Below, one piece after another: positions 25,501 through 34,877 of a DNA stretch of 64,000 nucleotides. The stretch is from Palsa-513 sp036510225. GTDB lineage: Bacteria > Actinomycetota > Thermoleophilia > Solirubrobacterales > Solirubrobacteraceae. The notes under the pieces are model-generated. The model did not search any database. It was not told where the DNA came from and was given only the letters and a program-made list of their open reading frames with translations. The stretch spans positions 33,907-97,906 of the forward strand of contig DATCEH010000097.1 of assembly GCA_036510225.1 (NCBI GenBank), read 5' to 3'. Numbering within the stretch: position 1 is the first letter of the stretch; every line of letters begins with the position of its first letter. A program made the translations under genes and the position numbers.

Positions 25501-25861
25501 CTGCTTCCTCCTTGGCCACGGCCTGCTCCGCCTTGGACGTCCGGCCGACGGCCGCCGCGAGGGCGATGTCCGTGACCTCGATGCGGGTCAGCTCCTGACG
25601 GTGGCCGTTACGCCGCTTGTAGCCGCGCTTGGGCTTGAACTTGAAGACGCGAAGCTTCTCGCCACGCTCGTGGGCGAGAATCCTGGCCTCGACCTTGACC
25701 CGGTCGAGCGAGTCGGTGTCGAACACCGTCTCCTCCGAGCGGAGCAGCAGCGCCTTCAGCGCGACGGTCGCCCCCTCGGCTTCGGGCAGGCGCTCGACGA
25801 GCAGGGTCTGACCCTTCTCGACCCGGTACTGCTTGCCCCCGGTCTTGACGATTGCGTACAT
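25490..25861 (-). CDS. rplU: 50S ribosomal protein bL21
   Basis: This 123-residue protein begins MYAIVKTGGKQYRVEKGQTLLVERL and contains LRVFKFKPKRGYKRRNGHRQELT. The C-terminus has a short acidic extension (SKAEQAVAKEEADGS). The ATG at 25861 lies 4 bp past the rng stop and matches the family start. It forms the rng-rplU-rpmA operon. Confidence 0.97.
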   Translation of the reverse strand: MYAIVKTGGKQYRVEKGQTLLVERLPEAEGATVALKALLLRSEETVFDTDSLDRVKVEARILAHERGEKLRVFKFKPKRGYKRRNGHRQELTRIEVTDIALAAAVGRTSKAEQAVAKEEADGS

Positions 25862-25865
25862 GTGA

Positions 25866-27773
25866 CTAGACCTCTTCTGGCGCCGCCGGCGCCGTTGCCG
25901 TTGCGGCGGTGCGACGCCGGCCGCCTCTGCGGCCGCGGCGCCTGGTCGGCGATTGTACGTCATCGGGCTCGGCGTCGTCCGGCCCGTCCGCGCGGTCGCT
26001 GCCGATCAGCGACGCGACCGCAGCCGTGCGGCCGACCTCCTCGATGCGGACCATCAGCTTCTGGCCGACGTGAGCTCCGCCGTCGGTCACCGAGATGATG
26101 TACCCGTCGATCTTCGCGACCGCGTCATCGACGTTGTACATGTGCGGCTCGACGATCTCGACGAGCACCTCCTCGCCCGGACGGAACGGCACGGCCCGCT
26201 CCTCGACCTCCTCGCGGCTGCCCTCGAGCGTGACCGCCAGGTGGTTGAGGGCGAGACCCTCCGAACCCTCGAAATGGAAGAACTTCCCGGTCTGGGCCTC
26301 GAGCGCCCGCAGGACCCGGGCGCCATGGCCGGTGAACTGGACTGTCACGCGGGGGTTCATCTGGACGAGGAACGCCTCGACGTCGGGCTTGGCCGCCGCG
26401 ATCTCCCGCAGACGCCGTTCGAACTCGATCGAGATCGTCTCCTCCGACCGGATCACGCCCTCTCCGTCGCAGGTCGGGCACGGCCGGCTCATGATCTCCC
26501 GCACGCCCTCGGTCACATTCTGCCGGGTCATCTCGACCAGCCCGAGCTTGGAGATCTCGGCCGTGAAGGTCTTCGTCCGGTCCTCGTCGAGCGCCGCCCG
26601 CAAGGTCTTCATCACGGCGTCCCGATTGCGGGCCCGCGACATGTCGATGAAGTCGATCACGATGATCCCGCCGATGTCCCGCAGCCGGAGCTGGTTGACG
26701 ACCTCCTCGGCCGCCTCGAGGTTCGTCTTGGTGATCGTGTCCTCCAGCCGAGCCCCCTTCCCCCGGCCGATGAACGACCCGGAGTTGACGTCGATCACGG
26801 TCAGCGCCTCGGCCATGTCGATCATCAGGTAGCCGCCGCTCGGCAGGTCGACCCGCCGGTTCATGACCCCGTCGAGCACCTCGTCCACGCCATAGGAGTC
26901 GAACAGCGGCTTGTCGCCGTCCCAGAGCTCGACCCGATCGACCAGCTCGGGCGCCGTCCGCGAGAAGAACGAGACCAGCCGGTGGTGCTGCTGCTCGTCG
27001 TCGACGACGGCCCGCTCGAAGTGGGCCGAGAAGATGTCGCGCACGACGCGGACCGAGAGGTCGGCCTCCTGGAAGACGAGCGCCGGCGACGCCGTCTCGG
27101 CGACGCGCTTCTCGAGGACCTCGTGCAGCTTGAAGAGGTACTGGAGCTCGCGCTCGAAGTCGGCCCGGGTCGCCCCGTGGGCCGCCGTCCGGACGATCGC
27201 CCCGCCGCCGCGCAGGTCGAGCTTCGCCGTCTCCTTGCGCAGCCGCTCGCGCTCCTTGTCCTCGAGTCGCCGCGACACGCCGACGCCTTCGCCGCTCGGC
27301 GCGTAGACCATGTACCGGCCGGCGATCGTCAGCTCCATCGACAGGCGGGCGCCCTTCGTCTTGAGCGGGTCCTTGACGACCTGGACGACGACCTCCTGGC
27401 CCGGCTTGAGCAGGTCGGAGATGTTCTGGCCGTCGCGGGCCGCGCCCCGGCCACGCCGGGGGGCCTCGACGCCGGGCAGGATGATCTCGTCGACGTGGAG
27501 GAAGCCGTTCTTCTCGAGGCCGATGTCCACGAACGCGGCCTCCAGGCCGCCGAGCACGTTGTCGACGACCCCCTTGTAGATATTGCCGACGATCGACCGG
27601 GCTCCCCGGCGTTCGAGGTAGAGCTCGGCGACCCGGTAGCCCTTGGCCGCATCGGCCGGGCGGGCCCGTTTGGTGCCGGTCTGCTTGCGTGACGCCGCGG
27701 GAGTTCCGCTCGCCTCGAGCAGCGCGACCCGCGTCTCACCGCGGTCGACGCTGACAAGTACTTGTTTCTTCAC
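25866..27773 (-). CDS. rng: Ribonuclease E/G family endoribonuclease
   Basis: This 635-residue RNA processing and decay enzyme opens with an S1/OB-type domain (IVGNIYKGVVDNVLGGLEAAFVDIGLEKNGFLHVDEI). It continues to the catalytic domain (GGYLMIDMAEALTVIDVNSGSF, IGGIIVIDFIDMSRARNR) and the zinc link CPTCDGEG. A C-terminal TRAM-like domain (FRPGEEVLVEIVEPHMYN...DGGAHVGQKLMVRIEEVGRTAAVASLI) and a basic RRRGRRGGRRR tail end it. The TRAM-like end is not in enteric RNase G. It is first in the rng-rplU-rpmA unit and follows rodA by 18 bp. Confidence 0.93.
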   Translation of the reverse strand: MKKQVLVSVDRGETRVALLEASGTPAASRKQTGTKRARPADAAKGYRVAELYLERRGARSIVGNIYKGVVDNVLGGLEAAFVDIGLEKNGFLHVDEIILPGVEAPRRGRGAARDGQNISDLLKPGQEVVVQVVKDPLKTKGARLSMELTIAGRYMVYAPSGEGVGVSRRLEDKERERLRKETAKLDLRGGGAIVRTAAHGATRADFERELQYLFKLHEVLEKRVAETASPALVFQEADLSVRVVRDIFSAHFERAVVDDEQQHHRLVSFFSRTAPELVDRVELWDGDKPLFDSYGVDEVLDGVMNRRVDLPSGGYLMIDMAEALTVIDVNSGSFIGRGKGARLEDTITKTNLEAAEEVVNQLRLRDIGGIIVIDFIDMSRARNRDAVMKTLRAALDEDRTKTFTAEISKLGLVEMTRQNVTEGVREIMSRPCPTCDGEGVIRSEETISIEFERRLREIAAAKPDVEAFLVQMNPRVTVQFTGHGARVLRALEAQTGKFFHFEGSEGLALNHLAVTLEGSREEVEERAVPFRPGEEVLVEIVEPHMYNVDDAVAKIDGYIISVTDGGAHVGQKLMVRIEEVGRTAAVASLIGSDRADGPDDAEPDDVQSPTRRRGRRGGRRRTAATATAPAAPEEV

Positions 27774-27791
27774 GAGACATATCCGTTCTGG

Positions 27792-28964
27792 TTAGAAGCG
27801 CAGCACACGGCCCTTGAGCGCAGCCGACGTGCGTGCCTGCACGTAGATCGACTGCAGGAGACCGAGTGCCAGGAATGTGGTGAGCACGGATGAGCCGCCG
27901 TAGCTCAGCAGGGGCAGCGTCACGCCGGTGATGGGCATGATGCCCACCGTCATGCCGACGTTGACGAACACCTGAAACATGAACATCGCGACGATTCCGC
28001 CGGCGATCAGCGCGCCAAAGAGGTTCTTGGCGATCGTCAATATTCGAAGCGTGCGCCAGATCAACAGCGCGTACAGCGAAAGTACGAGGGCAGCGCCGAC
28101 GAAGCCGTACTGCTCGCCGATCACGGCGAAGATGAAGTCGGTCTGGTCCTCGGGGACAAATTTGAGCTTCGTCTGCGTGGCCGCGTTCCCCCGGCCGGTC
28201 TTCTGACCCGAGCCGATCGCGATCTTTGACTGGATCTGCTGATAACCCTGTTGAGCCGGGTTGTCGGTCGGGTGCAGGAAGGCCGTCAGCCGATCGACCT
28301 GGTACGGCTTGAGCACGTGGACGCCGGCCGCCGGCGCGGCCACCAGGACCAGCGCGATCGCGACGATCCCGAGCGTGATCAGCGCGGCGAAGTGCTTCCA
28401 CGACGTCCCCGCGACGAAGAGGATCGCCAGGGCGACGACGACGTAGACCATTCCCGAGCCGAGATCCGGCTGGGCGATCACGAGCATCGCCGGACCGAGC
28501 GCGAGCAGCATCACCCGCGCGGTCGTCTCCCGCTGGGAGAGCCGGCGGGAGCGGTCGACGACGGCCGAGGCGAGGAAGACGATCAGCAGCACCTTGCCGA
28601 GCTCGGACGCCTGGAAGGAGAAGAACGGAAGCGAGATCTCCCGCGTCGCCCCGAGCGTCGAGCGCCCGAGTCCGAGTACGAGCACGATCGACCCGATCAG
28701 GATCGCGTAGAGGCCGTACTTCAGCTCACGCAGACGGGAGTAGTCGATCCGCGCGAGAGCGACCATCAGGGCGACCCCGACAGCGAAGTAGATCCCCTGG
28801 CGCTCGGTGTAGTAGTGGCCGGCCGTCGCTCCACCGAGGCAGACCAGCGAGCAGACGGCCAGACCGAGCGCGGCGACCATCAGCAGCGGATCGAACGGCA
28901 GCGCGATCGACCGCGGCCTGGCGATCGTCGGCATCTCGCCGGATTGGATTGGCGTTGTGTTCAT
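27792..28964 (-). CDS. rodA: SEDS peptidoglycan glycosyltransferase RodA
   Basis: This 390-residue protein has about ten transmembrane helices. Motifs are FFSFQASELGKVLLIVFLA, IAQPDLGSGMVYV, NPAQQGYQQIQSKIAIGSG, FVPEDQTDFIFAVIGEQYGFVGA and ITGVTLPLLSYGGSS, all typical of RodA/FtsW. It polymerises lipid II with PBP2 for side-wall growth. The ATG at 28964 shares a base with the mrdA stop (TGATG). Confidence 0.95.
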   Translation of the reverse strand: MNTTPIQSGEMPTIARPRSIALPFDPLLMVAALGLAVCSLVCLGGATAGHYYTERQGIYFAVGVALMVALARIDYSRLRELKYGLYAILIGSIVLVLGLGRSTLGATREISLPFFSFQASELGKVLLIVFLASAVVDRSRRLSQRETTARVMLLALGPAMLVIAQPDLGSGMVYVVVALAILFVAGTSWKHFAALITLGIVAIALVLVAAPAAGVHVLKPYQVDRLTAFLHPTDNPAQQGYQQIQSKIAIGSGQKTGRGNAATQTKLKFVPEDQTDFIFAVIGEQYGFVGAALVLSLYALLIWRTLRILTIAKNLFGALIAGGIVAMFMFQVFVNVGMTVGIMPITGVTLPLLSYGGSSVLTTFLALGLLQSIYVQARTSAALKGRVLRF

Positions 28965-30916
28965 CAGAGCGTCTGCGAGCTTCCCTTGACGACCTTCTTC
29001 GTGATGCCGAACCACTGTGACAGCATCAGCCGCACCGCCGGCGCCGCCGACTGGTCTCCGAAGCCGCCCTTCTCGATCGTCATCGCGATCACGATCGGCC
29101 GTTTCGGGTCCGGCGCGTAGGCCACGTACCACGCCTGGTCGTTGGACCCGACCGCGTGCTGCGCCGTGCCGGTCTTTCCGTAGACGGTCTTCGGAAAGCT
29201 CCCGAACACATCGTAGGAGGTACCGCCTGGTGCCTGTGCCGCCTCGTGGAGTCCCTGCTCGATGACCTGCTGGTTGGCCTGGCTGAACTTGATCGTCCGC
29301 GCCGCCGGCGGGTCGATCTTCTGGATCAGCCGGCCGTCGTTGTCGTCGATCGCGAGCCCCAGGTGCGGCGTCGGGACGCGGCCGTTCTCGAACAGCGTCG
29401 AGTAGGCCACGGCCAGCTGGAGCGGCGTCGCCAGGAAGTCGCCCTGGCCGATCGCGAAGTGCATGTTGTCGCCCGTCACCCAGGTCCGCGTCGGATCCGA
29501 GATGTAGCCGCAGATCTGCGGACCCCGCTTGCCGTACTTCTTCAGGCAGCCGTACTGCTGCGCCTCGACGGTCTTCAGCCACGCCGCGTCCGGGACGACG
29601 CCCGCGAACTCGCCCGGCAGGTCGATTCCCGTCGAGCGCCCGAAGCCGAACTTCCGCGCCCACGACTGGATGATCGGCCCCTGCGGGTTGGCCTCCTCGC
29701 CGAGCGTGAAGAAGTACAGGTCCGAGGACTCCTGGATCGCCGTCGGCATCGTCAGCTCGCCGAGCACCTCGGGGGGATTGCCAGAGTTGCAGAAGGGCTC
29801 GTGGTCACGGCCGACCTTGATGCAGCCGGTGTCGTTGAACGGCGTCGTGGCCGTCGTCAGCCCGTCCTGGAGCGCGGCCATCGCGGTCACCAGCTTGAAC
29901 GTCGAGCCGGTCGGATAGGCGCCGTCGGTCGCCCGGTTGAGCAGCGGCGCGGTCGTCGAGGTGAGCTCCTTCTCCTCCGCCGGGGTCACCGGGTGCGTGT
30001 AGATCGACGGGTTGTAGCTCGGCAGCGAGCCCATTGCCAGCACCTGCCCGTTGCGCGGGTCGAGCGCGACGAAGGCGCCGGCGTCGCCCGCGTTGCCGTT
30101 GCCCTGGGCCAGGCCCTCGCCGGTCTGCAGGGCCTGGTAGCCCTCCTGCTCGAGGCCGAGGTCGAGCGAGAGCTTCAGCTCGTGCCCGGGCGTCGGCAGC
30201 GTCTCGTGCAGCGGCGCCCCAGTCGGCAGACCCTCCGAGTCGACCTGGACCCGCTGGACGCCGTCCTTGCCGCGCAGGAACTGGTCGTACTCGAGCTCGA
30301 GGCCACCCTGGCCGACGACGCCGGTCTCCGGCACACCCTTGAAACGTGGGTCCTTGAGCTGGCTCGGGCTGATCGACCCGACGTTGCCGAGCACCTGGGC
30401 GGCGAGATCGCCGTACTTGTAGGACCGCACGTAGACCGGCGTGATGGCCACGCTCGGAAACTCGTTCTGGTTCTCCTTGAGCTGTACGAGCGCCTTCTCG
30501 CCGGCGTCCACCTTGATCGTCACGTTGGCGTACGGAACGTTCGTGTTGCTGTGCATGATCTTGCGGATCGCCGGCGCCGACATCCCGATCACCTTGCCCA
30601 GCCGCGTGTAGAGCGCCGCGCGCGCGGCCTTCCCCGCCGGAAGCTCGCTCTGGTCGATCTGGACAGCGACGGCCTGCCGGCTGCCGACGATCTGGTTGCC
30701 GTCGCGGTCGACGACGTCCCCCCGCGGCGCCTGGATCGGAACGTCGCGGACGCGGTTGATGTTCGCCAGCTGGACGTACTGCGGACCCGAGAGGACCTGG
30801 AGATACCAGAGCCGGAAGAGGATGATCGCGAACAGGATCAGGGCAACGCCGCCGATCGTCGCGACGCGGATCGCCAGCTGCGGTGACATCGGTGTGCGGT
30901 CGAGGGGATCCATCAC
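28964..30916 (-). CDS. mrdA: Penicillin-binding protein 2 (elongasome transpeptidase)
   Basis: This 650-residue class B PBP has an N-terminal membrane anchor (residues 15-37), a dimerisation domain starting RDVPIQAPRGDVVDRDGN, and a transpeptidase domain. The catalytic motifs are STFK (PTGSTFKLVTA), SSD (QESSDLYFF) and KTG (YGKTGTAQH). It is the RodA partner. The start is GTG 30916, overlapping the mreD stop (GTGA), or ATG 30913. It is part of mreB-mreC-mreD-mrdA-rodA. Confidence 0.95.
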   Translation of the reverse strand: MMDPLDRTPMSPQLAIRVATIGGVALILFAIILFRLWYLQVLSGPQYVQLANINRVRDVPIQAPRGDVVDRDGNQIVGSRQAVAVQIDQSELPAGKAARAALYTRLGKVIGMSAPAIRKIMHSNTNVPYANVTIKVDAGEKALVQLKENQNEFPSVAITPVYVRSYKYGDLAAQVLGNVGSISPSQLKDPRFKGVPETGVVGQGGLELEYDQFLRGKDGVQRVQVDSEGLPTGAPLHETLPTPGHELKLSLDLGLEQEGYQALQTGEGLAQGNGNAGDAGAFVALDPRNGQVLAMGSLPSYNPSIYTHPVTPAEEKELTSTTAPLLNRATDGAYPTGSTFKLVTAMAALQDGLTTATTPFNDTGCIKVGRDHEPFCNSGNPPEVLGELTMPTAIQESSDLYFFTLGEEANPQGPIIQSWARKFGFGRSTGIDLPGEFAGVVPDAAWLKTVEAQQYGCLKKYGKRGPQICGYISDPTRTWVTGDNMHFAIGQGDFLATPLQLAVAYSTLFENGRVPTPHLGLAIDDNDGRLIQKIDPPAARTIKFSQANQQVIEQGLHEAAQAPGGTSYDVFGSFPKTVYGKTGTAQHAVGSNDQAWYVAYAPDPKRPIVIAMTIEKGGFGDQSAAPAVRLMLSQWFGITKKVVKGSSQTL

Positions 30917-31479
30917 TGGCGCGAGAGCGGGCTGAGCCCGCCGGTCGTGTAGGCCCGTCGCCGCCGGCGGCGCGGGTCCTCGGGGAGCGCCGGGCGCAGC
31001 CAGCGGCGGACGCCCGCGTAGACGGGGAGCGAGATCAGCGTGTTGAGGATGATCGTCGCGAGGATCTGGCGAACCAGCAGGAAGCTGACCGGAGCGTCGA
31101 CGCCGAGCAGAAACTCGAGCAGCGAGTAGCCGATCGTCGCGACCGCCGTCGCCGCCGCGCCGAGGCCGAGCGGCGTGAACGTCGCCTGCGGCGCGCGGAG
31201 CTCCCGCAACCGGCCGGCCCCGAAGCCGATCAGCGTGTACACGAGCGCCGAGACGCCCAGCGTCTGGACGAGCAGCATGTCGATCAGCAGGCCCATCGAG
31301 AAGCCGACGATCGAGCCGGCCACCGGACCCGTGAGGAGACCGGCCGAGCCGACAACGAGCGGGGTGATGTCGGCGTTGACGCCGAACACGGTGAACTGGG
31401 AGACGACGGCGATCTGGATGATCACCGCGCCGAGCGTGAGGGCCGCCAGGCGGAGACCGAGGTGGGTCTCCTCGCTCAC
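30913..31479 (-). CDS. mreD: Rod shape-determining protein MreD
   Basis: This 188-residue integral membrane protein has five to six helices. GVNADITPLVVGSAGLLTGPVAGSIVGFSMGLLIDML is the conserved MreD core. It has a basic C-terminus and a GTG start. It overlaps mreC and mrdA by 4 bp each, as expected for the mreBCD operon. Confidence 0.9.
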   Translation of the reverse strand: MSEETHLGLRLAALTLGAVIIQIAVVSQFTVFGVNADITPLVVGSAGLLTGPVAGSIVGFSMGLLIDMLLVQTLGVSALVYTLIGFGAGRLRELRAPQATFTPLGLGAAATAVATIGYSLLEFLLGVDAPVSFLLVRQILATIILNTLISLPVYAGVRRWLRPALPEDPRRRRRRAYTTGGLSPLSRQ

Positions 31480-32336
31480 GCGCCAGGCACCTTGGTGAGG
31501 ATCTGCACGACGTCGATGTCGTGCAACTTTGCCATCGGCGCCAGATGGACCCCGGCGCCCGGGTCGTTCGAATCGACGCTCGTCACACGGCCGATCGGGA
31601 TGTTCGGCGGGAAATGCGACACCGCGAGACCAGTCGATGTCGAAACGGTGCCCGCAGTCACGATCATGTCGCCCTGCTTGACGATGTCGCCGGCGCCGAG
31701 GTAGGCCATCGTCAGGGTGTCGGGATCGCCGTCGGTCGGATCGACGATGCCGACCGCACCGGTCGTGTTGTCGGTCGCCGAGACGCCGCTCGTGCTGTCG
31801 TTGATCAGCGTTATGAACGCCTCGTTCGACGTCGCCGTGGCCACCTTGCCGACCAAGCCGTCGCCGTCGACGACCGGGTCGCCCTGCGCGATGCCAGAGC
31901 TCGTCCCCCTGCCGACGCCGACCTCCTCGTTGAAGAGATCCGGCGAGCGGACGTTCACGGTCGCGGTGACCGGCCCGTCGCTGGCCAGGTTGTAGGTCTG
32001 GTCGACGCCGAGCGTCGCCGCGGCCTGGGCGTTGACGCGGACCGCCGCGTTCGCCTGGATCAAAGCCGCCTGCGTGACCTGGAGCTGCTTGCGGTACTTG
32101 TCGCGCTGAGACTTCGCGTTGATCGTGTCGCCGATCCAGCCGAACAGGTCGTGAACCGGCTTGAGTGCACGGCTCGCGCCGTCCTCGATCGGCGAGAGCA
32201 CCGTCAGGAAGCCACGCTGCACGGAGTGCAGCCCACCGCCCGTCCGGTCACCGAACGACTCGGTGAGCAGGATCAGAGAGAGGGCGACGAGCAGGCCGAG
32301 GACTGCGCGACGCCTGCGAACGGTCTTGTCGTACAC
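31476..32336 (-). CDS. mreC: Rod shape-determining protein MreC
   Basis: This 286-residue protein has a short basic cytoplasmic start (VYDKTVRRRRAVLG), one transmembrane helix, a coiled coil (about 65-105) and the periplasmic beta-barrel pair (VRSPDLFNEEVGVGRGTSSGIAQGDPVV, GLVGKVATATSNEAFITLIND, LAVSHFPPNIPIGRVTSVD). I choose GTG 32336 because homologues start at the YDK segment. A GTG at 32408 would add 24 residues and place a perfect palindrome inside the coding region. Neither start has a good Shine-Dalgarno. Confidence 0.92.
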   Translation of the reverse strand: MYDKTVRRRRAVLGLLVALSLILLTESFGDRTGGGLHSVQRGFLTVLSPIEDGASRALKPVHDLFGWIGDTINAKSQRDKYRKQLQVTQAALIQANAAVRVNAQAAATLGVDQTYNLASDGPVTATVNVRSPDLFNEEVGVGRGTSSGIAQGDPVVDGDGLVGKVATATSNEAFITLINDSTSGVSATDNTTGAVGIVDPTDGDPDTLTMAYLGAGDIVKQGDMIVTAGTVSTSTGLAVSHFPPNIPIGRVTSVDSNDPGAGVHLAPMAKLHDIDVVQILTKVPGA

Positions 32337-32390
32337 GTGGAAGGGGGGGTCGCGGAGTAGCTTACGCAGAGCTGGCGACGTCTCGTCGCA

Positions 32391-32404
32391 CCCCAGATCT
32401 GGGG
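32391..32404. promoter_or_regulatory. Perfect 14-bp palindrome between mreB and mreC
   Basis: CCCCAGATCTGGGG is perfectly self-complementary and lies in the 133-bp gap between mreB and the preferred mreC start. It could be a regulator site, an attenuating hairpin or chance. A C8 run lies between it and the mreC start. Confidence 0.4.
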
Positions 32405-32469
32405 ACACGCAGCCCGGCGGTCGCCGAAAGTGATCGTCGTAAGCGGGTGCCGCGGGCCGATGCTCGGGT

Positions 32470-33525
32470 TCATCGGCGCCGCCTGTTGCGCGAGTTGCGG
32501 TTCGACCGGCTGGACCGGTGGATGACCTCGAACTCCTCGAGCGACCGGCCCGAGCCGACCGCGACGCAGGTCAGGGGCGACTCGGCGAGATGCGCCGGCA
32601 TCTGCGTCTCCTCGCGCAGCCGCTCGTCGAGGCCTTGGAGCAGGGCGCCGCCGCCGGCGAGCATGATCCCCCGGTCCATGATGTCCGACGCGAGCTCCGG
32701 CGGCGTCCGGTCGAGCGTCTCCTTGACGGCGTCGATGATCGCCGCCAGCGGCTCCTCGAGCGCCGCGCGGATCTCCTCGCTCGTCAGGACGACCGTCTTC
32801 GGCAGGCCGGAGACCATGTCCCGGCCGCGGATCTCGGCCTGCATCTCCTCGGCCATCGGGTAGGCCGAGCCGATCTCGAGCTTGAGCTCCTCGGCCGTCT
32901 GCTGGCCGATCAGGAGCTTGTACTCGCGCTTGGCGTAGTTGATGATCGCCTCGTCGAGCTCGTCCCCGCCGATCCGGATCGACTGGGAGACGACGATCCC
33001 GCCGAGCGAGATCACGGCGACCTCGGACGTCCCGCCGCCGATGTCGACGACCATCGATCCGGTCGGCTCCCCGACCGGCAGGCCGGCGCCGATCGCCGCG
33101 GCCATCGGCTCCTCGATCAGGTAGGCGGTCCGCGCGCCGGCCGACAGGCAGGCCTCCTCGACCGCGCGCTTCTCGACGCCGGTGACCCCCGACGGGACGC
33201 AGACGACGACCCGGGGGTGGGCCCAGCGATTCTGGTGGACCTTCTGGATGAAGTGGCGGAGCATCTGCTCGGTCACGTCGAAGTCGGCGATCACGCCGTC
33301 CTTGAGCGGGCGGATCGCCGAGATCGTCCCCGGCGTCCGGCCGAGCATCCGCTTGGCCTCGATGCCGACGGCGTGGACCTCGCCGGTGCGCGAGTCGATC
33401 GCCACGACGCTCGGCTCCGACAGCACGATGCCGCGACCGCGGACATATACGAGCGTATTGGCCGTGCCCAAGTCGACAGCCATGTCACGGCCGCCGAAAC
33501 CCGTTAGGTAGGTGAACAAGCCCAT
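32470..33525 (-). CDS. mreB: Actin-like rod-shape protein MreB
   Basis: This 351-residue protein begins MGLFTYLTGFGGRDMAVDLGTANTLVYVRGRGIVL. Phosphate loops are DLGTANTLV and DIGGGTSEVAVISLGG, and the adenosine motif is IMLAGGGALLQGLDERL. The basic C-terminal tail (RSSRSNRNSRNRRRR) is longer than usual. It polymerises under the membrane and guides RodA-PBP2. The start is fixed by family alignment. The 200-bp gap upstream presumably holds the operon promoter, which I could not pinpoint. Confidence 0.96.
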   Translation of the reverse strand: MGLFTYLTGFGGRDMAVDLGTANTLVYVRGRGIVLSEPSVVAIDSRTGEVHAVGIEAKRMLGRTPGTISAIRPLKDGVIADFDVTEQMLRHFIQKVHQNRWAHPRVVVCVPSGVTGVEKRAVEEACLSAGARTAYLIEEPMAAAIGAGLPVGEPTGSMVVDIGGGTSEVAVISLGGIVVSQSIRIGGDELDEAIINYAKREYKLLIGQQTAEELKLEIGSAYPMAEEMQAEIRGRDMVSGLPKTVVLTSEEIRAALEEPLAAIIDAVKETLDRTPPELASDIMDRGIMLAGGGALLQGLDERLREETQMPAHLAESPLTCVAVGSGRSLEEFEVIHRSSRSNRNSRNRRRR

Positions 33526-33726
33526 CGTCAGATGCGTACAGAGAAAAAGCGGCTGGTCGCCGCCGCGGAGCGCACTACCAGGCACGGCGCTCCGTCGGAG
33601 ATGGACGTCAAGCCCTGCCTTGAACGCCACAGTGTAGCGACTCGCCCCCACGCCCCGCCCCCCGTCAGCCCCCTTCGAAGGCTGAAAAGCGCTGCAAAAA
33701 CAGACCTTGCGGGTGCAATTTCCCTG

Positions 33727-34341
33727 TCAGGGGATGAGCAGGTCGGGCCACAGCCCGAGCAGCCCCGGCACAGGCAGGCCGACGACGTTCGAATAGTCGC
33801 CGTCGATCCCGGCGACCAGGGCGACCCCCCGCCCCTGGATCGCGTAGCCGCCGGCCCGTCCGCGCCACTCGCCACCCGCCACGTACCAGTCGATCGTCGC
33901 CGTGTCGAGCTCGCGGATCCGCACGCTCGTGGCGACCGTCGCGCTCCGCGCCGGCCGGCCGGGCGCGAGCACGGCGACTCCGCTGATCACGACGTGCGTC
34001 CTCCCGCTGAGCGCCTCGAGCGTCGCCCGCGCCGAAGGCTCGTCGGTCGGCTTGCCGTAGATCCTCCAGCTTCCACCGGCCGGCGACTCGAGGGCGACCA
34101 ACGTGTCGACCCCGAGCACCGGCAGCGAGCCGGCGCCCGGCCCTCCCGCACCCGCGACGACGCGGGCGGCGACGGCCTGCGCCTTGCGGACGGCGTTCTC
34201 CAACGCCACGCCCGCCGGCTCGCCCGTGTCGAGCTCGGCCACGCCCGAGGCGCAGGTCACGAAGTCGACGCCGAGCGTCTCGAGAATCGCGCGTCGCTGG
34301 GGCGATCCGCTCGCCAGGACCAGGCGGGGTCCACCCGTCAT
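33727..34341 (-). CDS. maf: Maf-type nucleoside triphosphate pyrophosphatase
   Basis: This 204-residue protein begins RLVLASGSPQRRAILETLGVDF and has VLGVDTLVALE and GYAIQGRGVALVAGIDGDYSNVVGLPV, the Maf signatures. Maf enzymes hydrolyse non-canonical or dTTP/UTP-type nucleotides; which one is unclear. It sits between ndk and mreB, as in other actinobacteria. Confidence 0.92.
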   Translation of the reverse strand: MTGGPRLVLASGSPQRRAILETLGVDFVTCASGVAELDTGEPAGVALENAVRKAQAVAARVVAGAGGPGAGSLPVLGVDTLVALESPAGGSWRIYGKPTDEPSARATLEALSGRTHVVISGVAVLAPGRPARSATVATSVRIRELDTATIDWYVAGGEWRGRAGGYAIQGRGVALVAGIDGDYSNVVGLPVPGLLGLWPDLLIP

Positions 34342-34371
34342 CGGTCGACGACGACGCCCGGCCGAGTCAAG

Positions 34372-34779
34372 CTAGGCCAGATCGGGGAAGAAGATCGCGG
34401 CCTCGCGGGCCGCGGCCTCGGGTCCGTCGGACCCGTGGACCAGATTGGCCGCGGTCACTGTCGCAAGATCGCCCCGGATCGATCCGGGCGCGGCCGCGAG
34501 CGGGTCGGTCGCGCCGATCAGCTGCCGGGCGGCGGCGATCGCCGACGGCCCCTCGAGGACGAGCGCGACCAGCGGGCCGGACGTGATGAACCTGGCGAGG
34601 CCGTCGAAGAACGGCGCCCCGATGTGCTCCACGTAATGATCGTCGGCCATCTCGGGCGTCATCGTGAGGACCCGCGCGGCGATCGGCCGGAGGCCCTTGC
34701 GCTCGAACCGCGAGATGATCTCCCCGGTCAGCCCGCGGGCGTAGGCGTCGGGTTTGACGAGAACCAGCGTGCGCTCCAT
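34372..34779 (-). CDS. ndk: Nucleoside diphosphate kinase
   Basis: This 135-residue enzyme balances NTP and dNTP pools. It has ERTLVLVKPDAYARGLTGEIISRFERKGL, a PFFDGL region, and ANLVHGSDGPEAAAREAAIFF with the catalytic His in NLVHGSD. The ATG at 34779 matches family starts. An ATG at 34836 would add 19 residues (MPLTAQDAAPAAKKENARL), and both have purine-rich sites about 12 bases upstream. Confidence 0.95.
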   Translation of the reverse strand: MERTLVLVKPDAYARGLTGEIISRFERKGLRPIAARVLTMTPEMADDHYVEHIGAPFFDGLARFITSGPLVALVLEGPSAIAAARQLIGATDPLAAAPGSIRGDLATVTAANLVHGSDGPEAAAREAAIFFPDLA

Positions 34780-34877
34780 CAGTCGGGCGTTCTCCTTCTT
34801 GGCTGCGGGCGCGGCGTCCTGCGCGGTGAGGGGCATCGGTCAATCCATCCTTGGGAGAAGATTTGCGAGAGTCGAGA

